A stretch of 51,534 bases of DNA, taken from NCBI RefSeq assembly GCF_003933965.1, contig NZ_RSAJ01000003.1, forward strand, positions 1-51,534, read 5' to 3'. Of this stretch, positions 17,377-24,746 are shown in pieces (position 1 is the first letter of the stretch; every line of letters begins with the position of its first letter). The notes under the pieces were generated by a model that ran no database searches, was not told the DNA's origin, and worked only from the letters and a program-made list of their open reading frames with translations. A program made the position numbers and the translations under genes. This stretch comes from Streptomyces sp. RP5T. Its GTDB lineage: Bacteria > Actinomycetota > Actinomycetes > Streptomycetales > Streptomycetaceae.

Positions 17377-17417
17377 CACCTCTCCGGCCCACCCCGCCGG
17401 GGTGGGCCGGAGAGGTG
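17377..17417. terminator. Long perfect hairpin downstream of the AraC gene
   Basis: Arms of 19 bp (CACCTCTCCGGCCCACCCC at 17377-17395, complement at 17399-17417) enclose a 3-nt loop. It lies 150 bases after the AraC stop. The stem is unusually long and perfect for a simple terminator, but that is the most economical call. Confidence 0.6.
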
Positions 17418-17471
17418 CAGCGCCGCTGCGCGTCGGAAGGGAAATCCGCCCCACTCGATTCTTGGCGCGCC

Positions 17472-17507
17472 TCTCAACTGCAGCGAAGGACGCTGTGGCA
17501 GTTGAGA
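17472..17507. repeat. Inverted repeat, 10-bp arms
   Basis: TCTCAACTGC (17472-17481) and GCAGTTGAGA (17498-17507) are perfect complements around a 16-nt loop. It lies about 125 bp left of the tRNA-like repeat and could be a recombinase arm site or a small hairpin; undetermined. Confidence 0.4.
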
Positions 17508-17525
17508 TCGTCCGTCCAGGACCAG

Positions 17526-17560
17526 TTCTGGACGCAGGTTGGACACAAGGATCGGAAAAG
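17526..17560 (+). repeat. Flanking repeat W, left copy
   Basis: Begins TTCTGGACGCAGG and ends GGATCGGAAA. It matches 27322-27355 in the same orientation, with five mismatches in the first 28 bases and then a small gap. It lies outside the left tRNA-like repeat, as the other copy lies outside the right one. Confidence 0.5.
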
Positions 17561-17630
17561 ACTGACAAGGGCCGAGGGGGACTGAGGCGTCAAACCTCGC
17601 CTGACCTGGGAAAACGGCTAAGGTGAGCAA

Positions 17631-17706
17631 TGATCGACAAGGGTCGCCAAGATCCTCGAAGGACTCGTAATCCGTCGGCCGTGGGTTCGAGTCCCACCCG
17701 CCCCAC
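17631..17706 (+). repeat. tRNA-3'-half-containing direct repeat, left copy (candidate attachment-site remnant)
   Basis: 76 bp matching 27208-27283 with nine mismatches; the last 26 bp are identical. The right half folds as a tRNA anticodon arm (stem at 17659-17663 with 17671-17675, loop CTCGTAA), a perfect T arm (GTGGG-TTCGAGT-CCCAC, 17681-17697), an acceptor 3' strand and an encoded CCA ending at 17708. The left half has no D arm and no GGGGCGG to pair with the acceptor strand, so this is not a functional tRNA gene. Integrases that target tRNA genes leave such 3' halves behind. Confidence 0.65.
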
Positions 17707-17708
17707 CA

Positions 17709-18093
17709 TTAACGTGCTCCGACCTGCGGAAACGTCTCTTCAGTATCTCTGAGTCACCGACTCTGCTGTGGCTGGAGGCGTGGTCGGTGCGGTGTGTGCT
17801 GGTCGGCCATCTCGACGCCGGCGTCACCGAGGGTGTTCATGGAGCGCATCGGCCTCAATCGGTACGTCCGAGCGCGCGGATCCGGTGCTCGCAGGTGAGC
17901 CGGAAGCCGTGCGTGAGGCGTGCGTCCAGGTCCGCAGCAAGGATCATCGCGATCAGGCGACGCCGGATGCCGTGGTGGCGCGGCCGCTGAGGTCCGGTCC
18001 GTGGCCGCCCGAGTCAGTTTCCGCCGAACGGCGGGTGCATACGTTTTCTCCCAGACCCGCTCCGTGAAGCGGGACGAACGAGGAGGCGGGCCC
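17709..18093. other. Unexplained stretch upstream of the FMO operon
   Basis: No recognisable gene on either strand; open frames here lack good starts and family motifs. It presumably carries the promoter for the FMO operon and joins the putative integration remnant to the operon. Confidence 0.4.
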
Positions 18094-19443
18094 GTGACGG
18101 AAAGCCAGTTGGACACGTGTGTGATCGGGGCGGGACCTGCCGGGCTGGCGGTCGCGCGGGCTCTGGCGGAGCGAGGGCTGCCGTACACGCATCTGGAGCG
18201 GCACACCGGGCCCGGCGGTATCTGGGACATCGACAATCCCGGAAGCCCGATGTACGAGTCGGCCCATTTCATCTCCAGCAGGACCCTGTCGGGATTCGGC
18301 GGCTTCCCGATGCCCGACCACTTCGCGGACTACCCGCCGCACCGGCAGATCCTCATGTATCTGCGGTCCTTCGCCGATGCCTACGGGCTGACGGACCGCA
18401 TCGAGTTCGGCGTCGAGGTCGGAGGGGTCGAGAAGAACGCGGACGGCACCTGGACGGTCACCCGGTCCGACGGCCGGGAGAGCGTGCACGGGCAGGTCGT
18501 GGTGTGCACGGGCTCGCAGTGGCACCCCAACGTCCCCGAGCTGCCGGGGGAGTTCAGCGGGGAGGTCCGGCACACCGTCGGCTATCGCAGCGCGGAGGAG
18601 CTGAGGGGCAAACGGGTCCTGGTCGTGGGGGCGGGGAACTCCGGGTGTGACATCGCGTGCGACGCGGCCCGGACCGCGGACCACGCGGTGATCAGCATGC
18701 GGCGCGGGTACTGGTTCATCCCCAAGCATCTGTTCGGCCGACCGGTGGACACCATCGCCGACAGCGGGCCGCACCTGCCGATGTGGCTGGCGCAGCGGGT
18801 CTTCGGCGCCCTTCTGCGGGTCCTCAACGGCGATCCGACGCGGCTGGGGCTGCAGAAGCCGGACCACAAGCTGTTCGAGACCCACCCGGCCATCAACTCG
18901 ATGCTGATCCACCACCTCCAGCACGGGGACATCACGGCCAAGCCCGGGATCGCCCGCACCGAGGGCCGGACCGTGCACTTCACCGACGGCACGAGCGACG
19001 ACTTCGATCTCGTCCTGCTGGCCACCGGCTACGTCCACAAAGTGCCGGTCGCGCAGCAGTACTTCGGCGACGAGCAGCACCCCGACCTCTACCTGTCGTC
19101 GTTCTCACGCGAGCACCAGGGCCTGTTCGGCGTCGGTTTCGTGGAGACCAACTCAGGTGCCTACCAGCTCTTCGACACCCAGGCGCAGCTGATTGCCGGG
19201 TACCTCCACGACGTGCGGCACAGGCCGTCGAGCGCGGAGCGGTTCGCCCGCATGATCCGCGCCGACCGCCCGGATCTGACCGGCGGGCTGAAGTTCGTCG
19301 CATCGCCCCGCCACACCGGCTACGTCGAGAGCGGGGCCTTCGTGAAGTACCTGGCCAAGGTCGCGGGGGAGATGGGCTGGCGTACCGAGGGCCGGCCGCC
19401 GTCGTCGACACGGTCCCCGCGACGTGCGGAGGCGACGGCATGA
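18094..19443 (+). CDS. Flavin-containing monooxygenase
   Basis: A 449-aa class B flavoprotein monooxygenase. The FAD motif CVIGAGPAGLAVARAL is at the N-terminus. The FMO fingerprint F-x-G-x3-H-x3-Y is present as FSGEVRHTVGY near residue 155. The NADPH motif VLVVGAGNSGCDIA follows, then a late LLATGY segment (VLLATGYVHKVP). It inserts one oxygen into an N, S or carbonyl-containing substrate. The GTG at 18094 follows AGGAGG by seven bases. It overlaps the next gene by four bases (ATGA), so FMO, SDR and ALDH are translationally coupled. The set resembles the first genes of the mycobacterial mymA operon. Confidence 0.88.
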   Translation: MTESQLDTCVIGAGPAGLAVARALAERGLPYTHLERHTGPGGIWDIDNPGSPMYESAHFISSRTLSGFGGFPMPDHFADYPPHRQILMYLRSFADAYGLTDRIEFGVEVGGVEKNADGTWTVTRSDGRESVHGQVVVCTGSQWHPNVPELPGEFSGEVRHTVGYRSAEELRGKRVLVVGAGNSGCDIACDAARTADHAVISMRRGYWFIPKHLFGRPVDTIADSGPHLPMWLAQRVFGALLRVLNGDPTRLGLQKPDHKLFETHPAINSMLIHHLQHGDITAKPGIARTEGRTVHFTDGTSDDFDLVLLATGYVHKVPVAQQYFGDEQHPDLYLSSFSREHQGLFGVGFVETNSGAYQLFDTQAQLIAGYLHDVRHRPSSAERFARMIRADRPDLTGGLKFVASPRHTGYVESGAFVKYLAKVAGEMGWRTEGRPPSSTRSPRRAEATA

Positions 19444-20318
19444 GCGGGTTCGACTTCACCGACAAGGTCATGCTGGTCACCGGCGGCGCGGGTGGCATCG
19501 GCAGTGCGCTGTGCCGCCGCTTCGCCTCCGGCGGCGCCCGGGTCGTCGTCGTCGACATCGACGAGACCCGGGCCGAGAAGGTCGCCGCCGGGCTGCCGGG
19601 TGCCGGACACCGGGGGATCGGCTGCGACCTGATGGACCGCGCCCAGGTGGAGCGGCTGTTCGAGCTGGTTGCCGACGCCTACGGGCGCCTCGACGTCCTC
19701 GTCAACAACGTCGGTATGACCAGCGCCGAACGCTTCGACGTCCGCAGTGTCGAGAGCATCGAGCGGGAGATCACCCTCAACCTGACCTCCCCGCTGATCA
19801 CGACCAGGATCGCGATCCCCCTGCTTCAGGCCTCGCCGGATGCCCGGGTGGTCACCACCGTCTCCCTCGGCGGGATCTTCCCCCTCGGCGAGACCCCGGT
19901 CTACACGGCTTCCAAGTTCGGGCTGCGCGGCGCGATGCTCGCCATCGGGCTCGACCTCAGGAGCAAGGGCATCCTGGCCGGCGCGGTGCTGCCGTCGGCG
20001 ACCGACACCCGAATGCTGCGTCAGGAGGCCGTGGACGGTGGCAACTCCCTGCAGTTCCAGGAACCCCCGCAGCAGCCCGCCGACGTCGTCGCGGCCGTGG
20101 TGAGCCTGCTGGACAAGCCCCGCCTGGAGGCCTATCCCCGGGCCGGTGAGTCCCGTCTGGTGCGGTTCGCGATGCTCGCGCCGAACCTGCTGCCCAAGGT
20201 CTTCCCGCTGTTCCGCAGGCGCGGTGATCGCGGCGTGGCCCGCTATCTGGAGGACCTCCGCAGCCGCGGACTGGCCCGCCAAGCCGACGGCCGCTGGGAG
20301 CTGGTGGAGGAGGCATGA
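19440..20318 (+). CDS. Short-chain dehydrogenase/reductase
   Basis: A 292-aa classical SDR. The cofactor motif is VTGGAGGIGSALCRRFASGG, then VLVNNVG. The catalytic pair is Tyr155 and Lys159 in YTASK, with a Ser-containing segment (VTTVSLGG) before it. The family normally interconverts alcohols and ketones with NAD(P). The C-terminal 40 residues, rich in Arg and ending ADGRWELVEEA, extend beyond the minimal SDR fold. This is often seen in SDRs acting on large lipophilic substrates. It overlaps the neighbours on both sides by four bases and so belongs to a single operon with the FMO and ALDH. Confidence 0.88.
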   Translation: MSGFDFTDKVMLVTGGAGGIGSALCRRFASGGARVVVVDIDETRAEKVAAGLPGAGHRGIGCDLMDRAQVERLFELVADAYGRLDVLVNNVGMTSAERFDVRSVESIEREITLNLTSPLITTRIAIPLLQASPDARVVTTVSLGGIFPLGETPVYTASKFGLRGAMLAIGLDLRSKGILAGAVLPSATDTRMLRQEAVDGGNSLQFQEPPQQPADVVAAVVSLLDKPRLEAYPRAGESRLVRFAMLAPNLLPKVFPLFRRRGDRGVARYLEDLRSRGLARQADGRWELVEEA

Positions 20319-21727
20319 CCACGAACGGGATGCTGCATGTCGTCAACCCCGCCACCGGCGAGCCGGTCACCACGGTGCCCGCCGCGAGCGCCGACGACGT
20401 CGCCAAGGCCGCCGAGCGGGCCCGGCAGGTCTGGGAGGCAGGGGTGTGGGCGCGGTTGCCGGCCCGCGAACGCAGTGCCGTGCTGGTGCGGCTGGCCGAC
20501 CTGATGGAACGCGACGCCGAGATCCTTGCCCGTATGGACAGCGAGGACGCGGGCAAACCGATCACGGAGTGCCGCACGGGCGACGTTCCGGGCGCGATCG
20601 AGTCGATCCGCTGGTTCGCCGAGGCAGCCGACAAGGTCTTCGGCCGTGTCGCGCCGAGCCGTCCGGACGGGCTGGGTCTCATGATGCGCGAGCCGGTCGG
20701 GGTGGTCGCGGCGATCCTGCCGTGGAACTACCCGCTGGCCATGACCGCGTGGAAGGTGGGGCCCGCCCTGGCCGCGGGCAACTGCCTGCTGGTCAAGCCG
20801 GCCGAGGCGACCCCGCGTTCGGCCCTGCACCTGGCCGCGCTCGCCGCCGAGGCAGGACTGCCGGACGGGGTGCTCACCGTCCTGCCCGGGTACGGCCGGG
20901 AAGCCGGGGCGGCCCTCGCGCGTGACCCTCTGGTGGGGGCGCTCTCCTTCACCGGCTCCACCGCGACCGGCCGTCGCATCCTCAAGGACGCCGCCGAGAG
21001 CAACTTCAAGCGGGTCTCACTGGAGATGGGCGGTAAGAGCCCGCAGGTGCTGATGGCCGACGCGCTCGACCACGGGGACGAGCTGATCGACCACATGATC
21101 GAGGCCGCGTTCCTGACGACGGGGCAGAACTGCACGGCCGGCTCGCGTGTCCTGGTCCACCGCGACATCGCACAGGAGGTCCTGGAGCGGTTCACGGCCG
21201 CGGCGGGAGAACTCGTCATCGGTGATCCGGCCGACCCGCGCACGCAGCTGGGGCCGCTGATCAACCGTGCCGCCTTCGACCGGGTCGCGGGGGCCGTGGA
21301 CGCGGCCAGAGCGGGTGGGGCCCGGGTCCACACCGGGGGACTGCCCCACGGGCTGCCTCCGCGCGGTGCCTACTGTCCGCCCACCGTGATCACCGGCGCC
21401 CCCGACGGCAGCGACGTCCTCACCAGGGAACTGTTCGGCCCCGTCGTCACCGTCCAGACCTTCGGCTCCGAGGACGAGGCGGTACGCATGGCCAACGCCA
21501 CCGAGTACGGGCTCGCCGCGTCCGTATGGACCCGGGACCTCGACAGCGCGCTTCGGCTGGCTCGCGGCATCGAGGCCGGTGTGATCTCCGTGAACGCCTA
21601 CAGCGAGGGTGACATCACCACCCCCTTCGGCGGCTGGAAGCAGTCCGGATTCGGCGGTGTGGAGAAGTCCACCAACGCCTTCGACCAGTGGACCCGGGAG
21701 AAGACGGTCTGGATCCGCACCCGCTGA
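20315..21727 (+). CDS. NAD(P)-dependent aldehyde dehydrogenase (betaine-aldehyde-dehydrogenase-like)
   Basis: A 470-aa ALDH-superfamily enzyme. It contains the cofactor region ILPWNYPLAMTAWKVGPALA, the general base Glu237 in LEMGGKSPQV and the nucleophile Cys273 in GQNCTAGSR. These are followed by ELFGPVVTVQTF and the C-terminal FGGWKQSGFGGVEKS. It oxidises an aldehyde to the acid, plausibly the product of the upstream SDR or FMO. It overlaps the SDR stop by four bases. Its closest superfamily pattern is betaine or gamma-amino aldehyde dehydrogenase, but the substrate is not established. Confidence 0.9.
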   Translation: MTTNGMLHVVNPATGEPVTTVPAASADDVAKAAERARQVWEAGVWARLPARERSAVLVRLADLMERDAEILARMDSEDAGKPITECRTGDVPGAIESIRWFAEAADKVFGRVAPSRPDGLGLMMREPVGVVAAILPWNYPLAMTAWKVGPALAAGNCLLVKPAEATPRSALHLAALAAEAGLPDGVLTVLPGYGREAGAALARDPLVGALSFTGSTATGRRILKDAAESNFKRVSLEMGGKSPQVLMADALDHGDELIDHMIEAAFLTTGQNCTAGSRVLVHRDIAQEVLERFTAAAGELVIGDPADPRTQLGPLINRAAFDRVAGAVDAARAGGARVHTGGLPHGLPPRGAYCPPTVITGAPDGSDVLTRELFGPVVTVQTFGSEDEAVRMANATEYGLAASVWTRDLDSALRLARGIEAGVISVNAYSEGDITTPFGGWKQSGFGGVEKSTNAFDQWTREKTVWIRTR

Positions 21728-21748
21728 CCCAGGGCCTCTCGCGTGGAT

Positions 21749-21769
21749 CAGGACTCAGGACTCAGGACT
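21749..21769. repeat. Three tandem 7-bp units (CAGGACT)
   Basis: CAGGACT is repeated three times without change in the 55-bp gap between the convergent ALDH and AraC genes. Short and probably neutral slippage, but variable-number potential exists. Confidence 0.6.
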
Positions 21770-21782
21770 CAGGGCCCAGGTC

Positions 21783-22856
21783 TCAGAGGCGCTCCGAACG
21801 CATCTGCTCGCGCAGATGGACCGGCGAGGTGCCGTGCCAGCGGTGCACCGCGCGGCGCAGTGCGCGTTCGTCGGAGAACCCGGCCCGGCGGGCGATGTCA
21901 CGCAAGGTCAGTTCGGGGCGCAGCAGCAGCTGTTCGACGCGTTCCCGGCGCACTCCCTCGACCAGTGCCTCGTACGTCGTGCCGCAGTCGGCCAGCCGGC
22001 GACGCAGCGTCCGCTCACTCGTCGCGTGCCGTCGTGCCTGCTCGGCGAACGAGGGGATCACCGGGAGGCTCTGGGCGACGGAAACCTCCAGAACCTCCAG
22101 GAGGTCCTGGAGGCCGCGGCGTGCGGCCATCTGCGCGTCGAGCATCTCCAGAGTCGACGCGTAGGTCACCGGATCCCGGCCGGGCATCGGAGCCCGGGCC
22201 CACGCGGGGTCGATGACCATGCGGTTGGCCGGGGCGCCGAAACGGACCGGGCAGCCGAACAGGGCACCGTGCAGGTCGTTCCGGCGCGGCGGGGGACAGG
22301 CGAACTCCACCACCTTCGGCGCGAAGGCCGGGCCGACGGACAGCCGGGACAGCGTGACCACGGAGGCGAGCCCCTCCTCGATCAGGAAGACGGCGACAGC
22401 CGGGTCGATGGCCGGATCGGGGAGGTCGGCGCGCAGCACGAAGGCGTCGTCCTCCTCGCTCGTACCGGCCGACCACACCACCATCGCCCCGGACAGGTTC
22501 TGGTACTTCACCCCTGTCTCGATGGCGTGCCGCAGGGTGTCGTCGGCCATCAGGGCGAAGCCGAGCAGGCCCCACGCGGTCAGATGCTGTGCCGCACCGA
22601 CCTTCAGCCCCAGGTGCTCGTCCCGGGTGAGCTCCAGCGCGCGACGGATCACCGCGCTGCCCTGCCGGTAGGACACCCTCAGCGCGGCGGAGCGCATGAC
22701 GGTCTCGTCCAGCCCGACCTGCTGCAGCAGGGGCCGCAGGTCGATGCCGCGCGCGTCGGCGACCGCGACGAGATGGCGCAGGATGTTGGGTTGGATCGTC
22801 GCCGACGTGCTGCGGCTGGTCCCCGGCGGGCTCGCCGGGCCGGGGGCAAGGGACAT
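21783..22856 (-). CDS. AraC/XylS-family regulator with arabinose-binding-type N-terminus (VirS/ArgR-like)
   Basis: A 357-aa regulator. Residues about 20-215 form the long sensor domain of this subgroup, including ILRHLVAVADARGIDLRPLL and LGLKVGAAQHLTAWGLLGFA. The C-terminus carries the AraC helix-turn-helix pair with TSERTLRRRLADCGTTYEAL and TLRDIARRAGFSDERAL. Start ATG 22856, with GAGGAGAAGG upstream. It is convergent with the FMO-SDR-ALDH operon. The combination of this regulator subgroup with an FMO and SDR recalls VirS and the mymA operon of Mycobacterium tuberculosis, which suggests lipid- or acid-stress-related substrates. That analogy is inference. Confidence 0.87.
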   Translation of the reverse strand: MSLAPGPASPPGTSRSTSATIQPNILRHLVAVADARGIDLRPLLQQVGLDETVMRSAALRVSYRQGSAVIRRALELTRDEHLGLKVGAAQHLTAWGLLGFALMADDTLRHAIETGVKYQNLSGAMVVWSAGTSEEDDAFVLRADLPDPAIDPAVAVFLIEEGLASVVTLSRLSVGPAFAPKVVEFACPPPRRNDLHGALFGCPVRFGAPANRMVIDPAWARAPMPGRDPVTYASTLEMLDAQMAARRGLQDLLEVLEVSVAQSLPVIPSFAEQARRHATSERTLRRRLADCGTTYEALVEGVRRERVEQLLLRPELTLRDIARRAGFSDERALRRAVHRWHGTSPVHLREQMRSERL

Positions 22857-23050
22857 CGCACTCACCTTCTCCTCGGCCACCACTGTAGGCAGCCGGGCGG
22901 CACCGGTCGCGTCCCTGGCCCCCCGGGTCCCCTGTACGGCCTCTGGCGTCCTGCGCCCGCCCTCCCCCGCCTGGCTACGGTTTCCGGAATCCCCCTCGCA
23001 TCGACTCGCCGACCCTCTCCACGCACACAGGATCGAAGGCGCGAAGGCAC

Positions 23051-24280
23051 ATGTCCCTCCATGCACCACGCGAGGCGCCGTGCGGGCGCCCCGTCTCCAA
23101 GGCCGACGCCCGGCGGGCCGCGACCGTCGTGTTCGCCGCGCAGGGCGCCTGTGTCGCCGCCGTGTACACGACCGTCCCCGCCGTGACGGAACACCTGCAA
23201 CTGGCTCCGCTCCTGACGACCGCCCTGCTGGTCGCGGTGGCCCTGACGGCAGGGGTCGGCAGCTTCCTGGGCCTGGCCGCGATCCGCCGCGCCGGTCCCG
23301 TCGCCACCATGCGCGGCGCCATGCTGACGGCCGTCGCCGCCCTGATGCTGATCGGCTGGGCCCCCGGTCAGCTAGCCGTCACCGCGGCCTACCTCCTCTT
23401 CGGGCTCGCTGTCGGAGCCCTCGATGTCAGCGTCAACACCCGGGCCGCCGAGATCGAACGCGCCTACGGGCGCAGCATCTTCGGCTCGTTCTACACGGCA
23501 TGGAGCGTGGGCGGCGTGATCGCGGCGCTGCTCACCGCGGTGGCGGCCCGGCTGGGGTGGTCCGTGGCCGCCGGCCTGACCTTGCAGGCAGGCATCGTCC
23601 TGCTGCTCGCCGTCTGTCTGCGGACCTACGCCCTCCCCGCCCCCCAGGAGCCCTCGGACGCCGTCCCGCGGGCGCCGCTCGGGCGCCGCGTGTGGGTCCG
23701 GCTCATTCCGTTCGGATGCGTTCTCCTGGTCGTCTACGTCGTCGAATCCACCGTTTCGGCCTGGTCGGCGGTCTACCTTCGGCAGACCCTCGCCGCGACG
23801 CTGACGGTGGCGCCGTTGGCCTACGCGGCCTACCAGGCCGGTACGGTCATCGGCCGTGCCGGTGCCGATCGGTTCGTACGGCGGCGCGGAGCGGTCGCCG
23901 TCGTGCGCACCGCGACACTGCTCACCGCAGCCGCCCTGGCAGGCCTGGCCGCCGCGCCGAGCTGGCCGTTCGCCGTTCTCGCGGCCGGGGCGGCGGGCCT
24001 GGGAGTGTCCGTGCTGGCTCCGCTGTGCCTGGCCTCCGCCGCACGGCTGCGTCCCGCGGCATCGGAGGCGGTCCTGGCACGCCTGAACCTCTTCAACTAC
24101 GTCGGCGTCATCACCGGTGGTGCCGTCAGCGGGCTCCTCGGCTCCACCGGCCACTTCCGCCTCGCCTTCGCCGCACCGGCCGCCCTCGTGGCCCTTCTGC
24201 CGGCCGCCGCCCGCCATTTCACCCAGCCTTCGGACTCGGCCCGTACGGAGAGCCTCGCTCAGGCGGGCCCAGCGGGATGA
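23051..24280 (+). CDS. MFS transporter, YbjJ-like (second paralogue)
   Basis: A 409-aa, roughly 12-TM major facilitator protein. It shares the diagnostic block GALDVSVNTRAAEIERAYGR...SVGGVIAALL with the transporter at 100-1317, so the two are members of one subfamily though clearly diverged. Divergent from the AraC regulator at 22856 with 194 bp between the starts, so it could be a target of that regulator. Start ATG 23051 preceded by GAAGG. Substrate unknown. Confidence 0.84.
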   Translation: MSLHAPREAPCGRPVSKADARRAATVVFAAQGACVAAVYTTVPAVTEHLQLAPLLTTALLVAVALTAGVGSFLGLAAIRRAGPVATMRGAMLTAVAALMLIGWAPGQLAVTAAYLLFGLAVGALDVSVNTRAAEIERAYGRSIFGSFYTAWSVGGVIAALLTAVAARLGWSVAAGLTLQAGIVLLLAVCLRTYALPAPQEPSDAVPRAPLGRRVWVRLIPFGCVLLVVYVVESTVSAWSAVYLRQTLAATLTVAPLAYAAYQAGTVIGRAGADRFVRRRGAVAVVRTATLLTAAALAGLAAAPSWPFAVLAAGAAGLGVSVLAPLCLASAARLRPAASEAVLARLNLFNYVGVITGGAVSGLLGSTGHFRLAFAAPAALVALLPAAARHFTQPSDSARTESLAQAGPAG

Positions 24281-24668
24281 CGGCGGACGCACCGTCGACG
24301 GCGCGGCTCCCGGTGCCGCTGAGGATGTCGACGCCCGGTGTCAGCGGGCCCAGCATCGCCACCACCGCCGTCAGACCATCGAAACACCGCAGGACGCCCG
24401 GAGGCGTTGCACCTTCGTGGACGGCGCCGACATTCCGGTGTCGTCGGCCGTCCCGGGGCGGTGTCGGGACGCAAGGACAGGAACGGACCGACGACGACGG
24501 AGGGGCGGAGACGCGGCGCAGGACGGCACGCGCCTGTTTGGCGCAGGTGCGCCGCAGGTTCGCGGTCGCCCGCTACCGAGTCGGCTGTTGTTCGTGTTCG
24601 ATGCGGGCGGGCATCAGGACGCGGGGACGGACGCAGTCCCAGGCGCCGGCGGTCGACCGGAGCAGGAC
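24281..24668. other. Intergenic stretch, nothing recognised
   Basis: Between the stop of the MFS gene and the terminator hairpin. Frames are open on several strands, as is usual at this GC content. None has a ribosome-binding site plus family motifs. A leftward frame reading GLTAVVAMLGPLTPGVDIL looks protein-like but has no recognisable family. Confidence 0.4.
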
Positions 24669-24698
24669 GGCCCGCCCGAACCTGGGTTCGGGCGGGCC
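24669..24698. terminator. Strong bidirectional hairpin between MFS and LamG genes
   Basis: 14-bp perfect arms, GGCCCGCCCGAACC (24669-24682) and GGTTCGGGCGGGCC (24685-24698), with a 2-nt centre. It lies 48 bp beyond the LamG stop and serves the convergent pair. Confidence 0.75.
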
Positions 24699-24746
24699 GC
24701 TGGGGAGGTCAGGGATCAGGGATCAGCACAGACAAGGATCCGTACC

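Larger units (their letters stand above)
17227..17630. other. Non-coding stretch after the AraC gene
   Basis: No convincing gene. It holds a 19-bp perfect hairpin (17377-17417), a second inverted repeat (17472-17507) and a 33-bp segment (17526-17560) related to one at 27322-27355. Confidence 0.5.

Noticed and set aside
17659..17708. A tRNA gene with anticodon CGT
   Set aside because: Only the anticodon arm, T arm and acceptor 3' strand are present; no D arm and no 5' acceptor strand upstream.
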